NCBI GenBank assembly: GCA_020431745.1
Contig: JAGQHR010000187.1
Coordinates: forward strand, 1 to 6,554
Source of the DNA: Candidatus Eiseniibacteriota bacterium
GTDB taxonomy: Bacteria > Eisenbacteria > RBG-16-71-46 > CAIMUX01
DNA length: 6,554 nucleotides
Direction: 5' to 3'
This document shows, piece after piece, positions 1 through 4,935 of the stretch. Position 1 is the first letter of the stretch. The number at the start of each line of letters is the position of its first letter. The notes under the pieces are model-generated. The model had not been told where the DNA came from and did no database searches. It worked only from the letters and a program-made list of their open reading frames with translations. Both the position numbers and the translations under genes were made by a program.

Positions 1-2218
1 CCCGCTGCTGCAGGTCGAGAGCCTCTCGGTAGGTCCGTTCCGCCGCTTCGAGATCCCCCTCGGATTCGAGAGCCGAGGCGAGGTTGTTGAGGGTGACCGC
101 GATCTGCGGATGATCGTCGGGGTAGACCTCCCGCATGCGACCGAGCGCCTCGCGGTAGAGCGCGGCGGCTTCGCTCGGTCTACCTTCCCGCCGCAGCAGC
201 GTGGCCAGGTTGTGAAGCGCGATCGAGAGGTCGACGGGCTTCTCCTCCGGACCGCGGCGGAGGATCTCGATCCCCTGTCGGAGCAGCGGCTCGGCCTCCT
301 CTCGCCGGTCGTTGGCGCTGAGGAAGACTCCGAGGTTGTTGAGAAACTCCGCCGTTCGTGGGTCGTCGGCGGGAAATCCGTCCTGCGCCACCGAGAGCGC
401 TTCGCGATGCCCGGCTTCCGCGTCTTCCATGGCACCTTCGGCCTCGCGAACCGTCGCGAGCGCGGACAGTGCGGCAGCCAGATGGACGGTACCATCCGCG
501 GTCCGATCGTGCGCTCCCTCGGGCAGCGCCGATGCCTTCCGCAGGGTACGCACCGCCTCCTGCGCCAGCTCCGCGGCCTCCGGGTAGCGCCCGAGATCGG
601 TGTAGAGACGGGCCAGCGCGACCTGGCTCTCCGCCGCCGCAGGACTCGCCTCGCCGTCGAATTCTCGATGCGTCGCCACCGCGGCCGCCAGATGGTGCTC
701 CGCGGGCTCGTAGAGACCGAGAGAGCGGTAAGCCCGCCCGATCGTGAGATGAAGCTCGCCGGCGACCTCGGACGCACCCTCGAGCTCGTGCTCGAGTCGG
801 GACGCGGCCCGGTCGAGGACCTCCTGCAGAAGAGTGACGTCCCGTCCCTGCGCTACTTGTGGATCGATGGAACCGAGCACTTCCTGAAGGAATGCACTCA
901 CCTCTTGCGCCGCCGCTCGACTCCGATCCGCGTCCTCCCGCGCGTGGATCGCACGAAGGTAAAGCCCCGTGCTGACGAGGCTCGCGGTGATCAGAGTGAG
1001 GACGGCGAAGGTGCCCGCGATGACCGATCCCGGATGCCGGCGGACGAACTTCGAGGATCGGTACCGGAACGTGTCCGGCCGCGCGCGCACGGGAAGCCCG
1101 GAGAGGTACCGGCGGAGATCCTCTCCCAGCTGTTCCGCGGAGGCGTATCTGCGACCCGGCTCTTTGCGCAGGCATTGCATCACGATGGTATCGAGATCCC
1201 CGACGAGCTCGCGGGCGAGCCGGGTTCGCTCTCTCCGCGTCGTCACCGGGGGATCGGCCGGCTCCTGGAGGCGAACGGCGTCGCTCGGACGCATGGGATC
1301 GCGGTCGAGGACGTATCGAGCGAGCCCCTCCCCGTCTTCCGAGGGTTCCGCGTATGGGCTCGCGCCGACCAGAAGCTCGTAGAGAACGACGCCGAGCGAG
1401 TAGACGTCGGATGCCGTCGTCACCGGCTCGCCTCGGAGCTGTTCGGGACTGGCGTAGCGGGGCGTCAAGGCGGGCACGCGGGTTCGGGTCGAACCGCCTG
1501 CATCCGGCAGATCGGGGACGATCACCTTCGCGATTCCGAAGTCGAGGAGCTTCACGCGACCCGACTCGTCCACCAGGATGTTGCTCGGCTTGAGGTCGCG
1601 ATGAACGACCAGGTTCCGGTGAGCGTGGTGCACGGCGTCGCACACGGTACGCATGATCTCGACGCGTGCCGGCACCGAGAGCGTTCCCTCGTTGCAGTAC
1701 TGGTCGATCGGAATGCCGGGGACGTACTCCATGGCGAGGTAGGGAGTCCCGTCCTCGGTCGTGCCGCCATCGATGAGTCGCGCGATGTTCGGATGCTCGA
1801 GCCGCGCCAGGATCCGACGCTCGTTTTCGAACGCTCGACGGAGCTCGCTGGTACCGAGTCCGAACCGGAGGAGTTTGACCGCGACCCGCTGCTCGAAGCT
1901 GCCGTCAGCGCGCTCCCCGAGATACACCGTCCCCATCCCACCCACGCCGATCTCCGTGACCAGCCGATAGGGTCCGATCTGCCGTCCCAAATGAACCGGC
2001 ATCCGTTCCTGGAGATCACGTTCCGTGAGATCAAGGAGAGCTGGCGATTCCAGGAACGAGCCCGCACGCTCATGCGCGTCGAGCAGCGACTCGACCTCGA
2101 CCCGCAGCGCCTCGTCCGGTCCGCACGCGCGCAGCAGGAAAGCAGCGCGGTTCGCCGGCTCGAGCGCCATCGCCTCGGCAAACACCTCCCGGAGCCTCTG
2201 CTCGCGATCTTCCGCCAC
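1..2218 (-). CDS. Membrane Ser/Thr protein kinase with C-terminal TPR repeats (3' end beyond window)
   Basis: 739 residues are visible, with no stop before the window edge. The start is a GTG with a purine-rich RBS 7 nt upstream. Residues 5-60 form a helical segment with the LR.EVESLLDAHE pattern usual ahead of this kinase type. The kinase domain spans about 84-352 and is complete: glycine loop G91-V98, VAVK lysine K115, probable helix-C Glu E133, HRDLKPSN with D208, K210 and N213, DFG at 226-228, SPE at 257-259 and D271. Thr/Ser residues at 243-252 in the activation loop could be autophosphorylated. A hydrophobic segment at about 398-420 is a single transmembrane helix. TPR units follow, with their conserved positions near residues 493, 535, 587, 629, 671 and 713. 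By family knowledge the kinase is cytoplasmic. I infer that the TPR half lies outside the membrane as a sensor or docking surface. It follows the sigma gene by 33 nt, so the two are probably co-transcribed and the sigma factor is a candidate substrate. Confidence 0.93.
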   Translation of the reverse strand, partial: MAEDREQRLREVFAEAMALEPANRAAFLLRACGPDEALRVEVESLLDAHERAGSFLESPALLDLTERDLQERMPVHLGRQIGPYRLVTEIGVGGMGTVYLGERADGSFEQRVAVKLLRFGLGTSELRRAFENERRILARLEHPNIARLIDGGTTEDGTPYLAMEYVPGIPIDQYCNEGTLSVPARVEIMRTVCDAVHHAHRNLVVHRDLKPSNILVDESGRVKLLDFGIAKVIVPDLPDAGGSTRTRVPALTPRYASPEQLRGEPVTTASDVYSLGVVLYELLVGASPYAEPSEDGEGLARYVLDRDPMRPSDAVRLQEPADPPVTTRRERTRLARELVGDLDTIVMQCLRKEPGRRYASAEQLGEDLRRYLSGLPVRARPDTFRYRSSKFVRRHPGSVIAGTFAVLTLITASLVSTGLYLRAIHAREDADRSRAAAQEVSAFLQEVLGSIDPQVAQGRDVTLLQEVLDRAASRLEHELEGASEVAGELHLTIGRAYRSLGLYEPAEHHLAAAVATHREFDGEASPAAAESQVALARLYTDLGRYPEAAELAQEAVRTLRKASALPEGAHDRTADGTVHLAAALSALATVREAEGAMEDAEAGHREALSVAQDGFPADDPRTAEFLNNLGVFLSANDRREEAEPLLRQGIEILRRGPEEKPVDLSIALHNLATLLRREGRPSEAAALYREALGRMREVYPDDHPQIAVTLNNLASALESEGDLEAAERTYREALDLQQR

Positions 2219-2225
2219 CTCGACG

Positions 2226-2233
2226 TCCCCCTT
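2226..2233 (-). promoter_or_regulatory. Ribosome binding site of the kinase gene
   Basis: The minus strand reads AAGGGGGA, ending 7 nt before the GTG at 2218. It lies in the 33-nt gap after the sigma-factor stop. It supports the GTG over an ATG at codon 17, which would remove part of the conserved N-terminal helical segment. Confidence 0.6.
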
Positions 2234-2251
2234 GCTCCGGAGAGATCGGCG

Positions 2252-2830
2252 CTACTCGGCGCCGGTCCCCTCGGACCCCAACTCGCGATAGAGCCAAGCA
2301 CGCGCGAACTGCCAGTGTCGTTCCACCGAACGTGCCGAGGTTCCCAGGACCTCGGCCGCGTCCTTGGTCGTCAGTCCTCCGAAGTAACGAAGCTCGACCA
2401 CGCGGGCGGCGACCGGCTGTTGGGCCGCAAAGCGTTCGAGGGCGCGATCGAGAGCGAGAATCTGGGTATCGGGCGTGTTGCCGACCTCGACGGCGGCGTC
2501 GAGGGAGAGCGGCACGGCGCCGCCGCCACGTTTGACCCTCCGACGCGCGCGCGAATGGTCGACGAGGATCCGCCGAATGGCCTGGGCGGCGACCGCAAAG
2601 AAGTGGGCGCGGCCCTGCCACTCGACGCGGGTCTGGTCGACCATCCGGAGGAAGGCTTCGTGCACCAGGGCGGTCGCCTGGAGCGTGTGCCCGCCGGATT
2701 CGTGATCCAGGTAGCTCTGAGCGAGGCGCCGGAGCTCGTCGTAGACCATCGGGAAGATCCGGTCTGCCGCCCGCACGTCGCCCGCGCGGATCTCATTCAG
2801 GAGCTGGGTGACTTGGGGAGCGTCCTTCAC
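2252..2830 (-). CDS. ECF-type RNA polymerase sigma factor, Sig-70_X6 (TIGR02999-like)
   Basis: It directs RNA polymerase to a specific promoter set. With the GTG start it has 192 residues, normal for the family. Region 2 covers about residues 6-95, including VYDELRRLAQSYL, a region 2.2 reading TLQATALVHEAFLRM, and RRILVDHSRARRR. A glycine-rich linker follows. Region 4 is at about 147-184 (LRYFGGLTTKDAAEVLGTSA, then SVERHWQFARAWL), a helix-turn-helix for the -35 element. Region 2.2 lacks the acidic DAED-type residues of classical ECF factors and has Q-A-T-A there, with Thr53 in the patch. The start was set at GTG 2830 because a GAGG lies 6 nt upstream and VTQLL then sits close to the N-terminus, as is usual in this family. 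An ATG at 2842 would add four residues but has a weak RBS. No anti-sigma gene is visible. The downstream kinase is the likely regulator, which is inference. Confidence 0.93.
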   Translation of the reverse strand: MKDAPQVTQLLNEIRAGDVRAADRIFPMVYDELRRLAQSYLDHESGGHTLQATALVHEAFLRMVDQTRVEWQGRAHFFAVAAQAIRRILVDHSRARRRVKRGGGAVPLSLDAAVEVGNTPDTQILALDRALERFAAQQPVAARVVELRYFGGLTTKDAAEVLGTSARSVERHWQFARAWLYRELGSEGTGAE

Positions 2831-2836
2831 GCAGAA

Positions 2837-2840
2837 CCTC
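2837..2840 (-). promoter_or_regulatory. Ribosome binding site deciding the sigma-factor start
   Basis: The minus strand reads GAGG, 6 nt before the GTG at 2830. Its first G is the last base of the alternative ATG at 2842, so a ribosome bound here would initiate at the GTG. The alternative ATG has only a short GGG run close upstream. Confidence 0.5.
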
Positions 2841-2909
2841 ATTACCCGCGCCGGGCTGCCGACCTGGAGACGCAGTGGAGCGCCCGAGGATCCAGCGAAC
2901 GACCGAATG

Positions 2910-2918
2910 AGTCTAGCA
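2910..2918 (-). promoter_or_regulatory. Possible extended -10 element for the sigma/kinase operon
   Basis: The minus strand reads TGCTAGACT, matching the TGn-TATAAT extended -10 pattern at most positions. It lies about 80 nt upstream of the sigma start. At 17-bp spacing the -35 hexamer would be ACGTGA, a poor match to TTGACA, so the call rests on the extended -10 alone. An autoregulatory ECF-type promoter in the same interval is an alternative that cannot be recognised without knowing this sigma's consensus. Confidence 0.25.
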
Positions 2919-2935
2919 CGCGATGGACCTGGTCA

Positions 2936-2959
2936 CGTGGTCCTCCCGACGCGACCACG
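2936..2959. repeat. Perfect 7-bp inverted repeat in the divergent promoter region (possible operator)
   Basis: The arms are CGTGGTC (2936-2942) and GACCACG (2953-2959), separated by 10 nt, so the half-site centres are 17 bp apart. Further GACC/GGTC copies lie at 2926-2929, 2931-2934 and 2965-2968. The cluster overlaps the -35 region of the putative sigma promoter, where a repressor or activator dimer could act. A 7-bp match in G+C-rich DNA can also arise by chance. Confidence 0.35.
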
Positions 2960-3034
2960 GGAAGGGTCCGCTGCCGCCGGCGGGCGTGGTTTCCTGCAGA
3001 CTGGGCGGACCGGGACGTCCTATGGTCGAGAGGC

Positions 3035-3066
3035 GTCTCGGGGCGCGTCCCGATCGGGCGCGAGAC
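3035..3066. repeat. Nested inverted repeat upstream of the M48 peptidase gene
   Basis: The outer arms are GTCTCG (3035-3040) and CGAGAC (3061-3066). Inside them lies a perfect 10-bp palindrome, CCCGATCGGG (3049-3058). The structure ends 32 nt before the peptidase ATG. It could be an operator or a hairpin in the mRNA leader. It has no T-tract, so it is not an intrinsic terminator. Confidence 0.4.
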
Positions 3067-3089
3067 CCGCATGAAACCGTTGCCGCGAC

Positions 3090-3093
3090 GGAG
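3090..3093 (+). promoter_or_regulatory. Ribosome binding site of the M48 peptidase gene
   Basis: GGAG lies 5 nt before the ATG at 3099 and supports that start. Confidence 0.6.
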
Positions 3094-3098
3094 CCGCC

Positions 3099-4931
3099 AT
3101 GACGTCGAACGGATCTTCGCAACGCCTCTGGGCTCGTTCCCATGGCCTGCGCGCCGTACTCGCCGTGTGTTTCCCCATCTTCTTCTACGCCGCCGCCGCG
3201 ATCGTGGGTTTCTTTCTGATCAAGATCGGACTGCGCGGACTCGGACTCGGCGGCCGAGCCTCGATGACGGTCTCCGTCTTCTGCCTCCTCTCCGGCGCCG
3301 CGGTGCTCTGGGGGTTGCTGCCGCGGCCGGTCCGTTTCCATGAGCCGGGACCGCTCATCACGCCCCGCGCCCATCCTCGACTCTTCCGTCTGCTCGAGGA
3401 CGTCTCCGCGACGATGAAGGTCAAGATGCCGGACGAGGTCTATCTGATGCCCGGCGTGAACGCCTACGTGGCTCAGATCGGCGGCCTGTTCGGGATCGGG
3501 GGGCGTCGCGTGCTCGTCCTGGGAATGCCGCTGCTCGCCGTCATCAACATCTCCGAGCTGCGGGCCCTCGTCGCGCACGAGCTCGGACACTATGCCGGCG
3601 GAGAGACGCGTCTGGCCGGGATCATCTACCAGACCCGTGCCGCGATGGCGCGCACGACCGAGAAGCTCCTCGGCGGAGGCATCTTCTTCGCCTACCTCCC
3701 GTTCGAAGCGATGTTCCAGGGCTACCTGGCGATCACCGGATCCATCTCGCGCCAGCAGGAGCTCTTCGCGGACCGATGGGCCGTGCAGTTGGCCGGCACG
3801 GAAGCGCAAGGATCGCTCCTCCGTCACGTCGAGCTGGGGCAAGCGGCCTTTTCGACCTATCTGCAGAAAGAGGTCGCGCCGCTCTCGGTATTGAGGCTGG
3901 CGCCCGCGAACTACTTCGAGGGATATCGAAGCTATGTCGGCAGTCCGGAGTACTCCCACCTTCTTCCAGTCTGGGAATCGCAGAGTCGCGAGCGAAAGCG
4001 GGACCGTTCCGACTCGCATCCCCCGATGGCCGAGCGGATCCTCTTTGCGGAAAGCTTGGACCTGCCTCCGGTGGCGATCGACGACGCCGGAGCCCGCTCC
4101 CTGCTGAACAAGTCGGAAGACGTGGAGCTCTACTTCTCCAGAGATCTGAGACCCGCAGGATTCCGCGCCGTCGGATGGGACCGGGTCGGCGACGCCTGGG
4201 AGGAGATGTACCGAGGCCTGGCCGATCGGCTCCAGGCACGAATCCCGGAGCTATGCGTCGCAAACGTTCCGGCTGTGCTGAGCGACCCCGAACTGCGCGA
4301 GCGGATCGCCGAGACGACGCAGCCGTCGCTGATCGGCGACCGCAGCCCGGGGCGTCTCCCCGAGCTAGAACGGGCCGTGATCCAGGGATTAACCGCCTAT
4401 CTCGGGTGTCTGCTCGGAACGCGCGGCTGGAGATTCCGGACCGCCCCGGGGCATCCAATCCGATTGGAGCGCGACGGTGAAACCCTGGATCTCGCCGTGC
4501 TGCTTGAGGAGGTCGCATCCGAGGAACACGGAACGAAAGAGCTCGTGGACGCGTTGACGCGGGCCGGTCTGGACCAGAACGCGCGTTGGGAGGTCGCGGA
4601 GGCTGAGCGGGGAGAGGCGCACATTCGCCGGCGTGCGCTCGTGCTATCCGTGAAGGGCGGCGTCGCCGAGATCACCGGGCTGCTCAGCGCCGTGGTCTGG
4701 CCGCGGTGTTGTGCACTTTGCTGCGGCCCACCGGATCACACTTTCCGCATCGGATTCCTCGACAAACACACCAACAACGGGGTGCGACTCGACATCTCGG
4801 TGTGTGAGGCCCACAAGGTCAAAGGGCATCGGGCTCTCGAGCTTCAGATGTTCGATCCGGAAACGTCGCGGGCCACTCTCCGACTGGCGAATCTCGACTA
4901 CGCCCGCCTGATCGAACAGGTCAACTCCTGA
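3099..4931 (+). CDS. M48-type membrane zinc metallopeptidase with C-terminal Cys/His cluster
   Basis: A 610-residue HtpX/Ste24-like integral membrane endopeptidase, far longer than HtpX (about 290 residues). Two transmembrane helices are visible at about 18-42 and 55-75, and a third hydrophobic stretch at about 190-215. The zinc motif is HELGH (160-164, catalytic E161). E221 in QELFADRWA is the third zinc ligand. SHPPMAER at about 306-313 is a conserved M48 downstream block, so the peptidase domain looks intact and active. After about residue 320 comes a long extension. Part of it (about 360-500) resembles, from memory, the tails of other large bacterial M48 proteins. The end carries CCALCC (537-542), then VCEAHKVKGH with C569, H572 and H577, a probable extra zinc site. 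The gene is transcribed divergently from the sigma/kinase operon and may belong to its regulon. Its natural substrate is unknown; membrane-protein quality control is the family default. Confidence 0.9.
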   Translation: MTSNGSSQRLWARSHGLRAVLAVCFPIFFYAAAAIVGFFLIKIGLRGLGLGGRASMTVSVFCLLSGAAVLWGLLPRPVRFHEPGPLITPRAHPRLFRLLEDVSATMKVKMPDEVYLMPGVNAYVAQIGGLFGIGGRRVLVLGMPLLAVINISELRALVAHELGHYAGGETRLAGIIYQTRAAMARTTEKLLGGGIFFAYLPFEAMFQGYLAITGSISRQQELFADRWAVQLAGTEAQGSLLRHVELGQAAFSTYLQKEVAPLSVLRLAPANYFEGYRSYVGSPEYSHLLPVWESQSRERKRDRSDSHPPMAERILFAESLDLPPVAIDDAGARSLLNKSEDVELYFSRDLRPAGFRAVGWDRVGDAWEEMYRGLADRLQARIPELCVANVPAVLSDPELRERIAETTQPSLIGDRSPGRLPELERAVIQGLTAYLGCLLGTRGWRFRTAPGHPIRLERDGETLDLAVLLEEVASEEHGTKELVDALTRAGLDQNARWEVAEAERGEAHIRRRALVLSVKGGVAEITGLLSAVVWPRCCALCCGPPDHTFRIGFLDKHTNNGVRLDISVCEAHKVKGHRALELQMFDPETSRATLRLANLDYARLIEQVNS

Positions 4932-4935
4932 ACCG

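Noticed and set aside
3021..3026. TATGGT as a -10 box for the peptidase gene
   Set aside because: No acceptable -35 hexamer lies 16-18 bp upstream, and a single 4-of-6 match is not enough in this sequence.
3035..3066. Intrinsic terminator between the divergent genes
   Set aside because: Neither flank has a T-tract, and no transcript is expected to end there because both neighbouring genes are transcribed away from it.
110..3343. Very long plus-strand open frame (1077 codons) antisense to the kinase and sigma genes
   Set aside because: It opposes two genes with clear, motif-complete products and runs through the intergenic region into the peptidase gene. Its translation is Arg/His-rich without domains. 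Long antisense frames are expected in G+C-rich coding DNA.
2913..4019. 368-codon minus-strand frame opposite the M48 gene and extending over the divergent promoter region
   Set aside because: It is opposite the HELGH-containing region of the peptidase. Its Glu/Arg/His/Gly-rich translation shows no domain and fits an antisense shadow.
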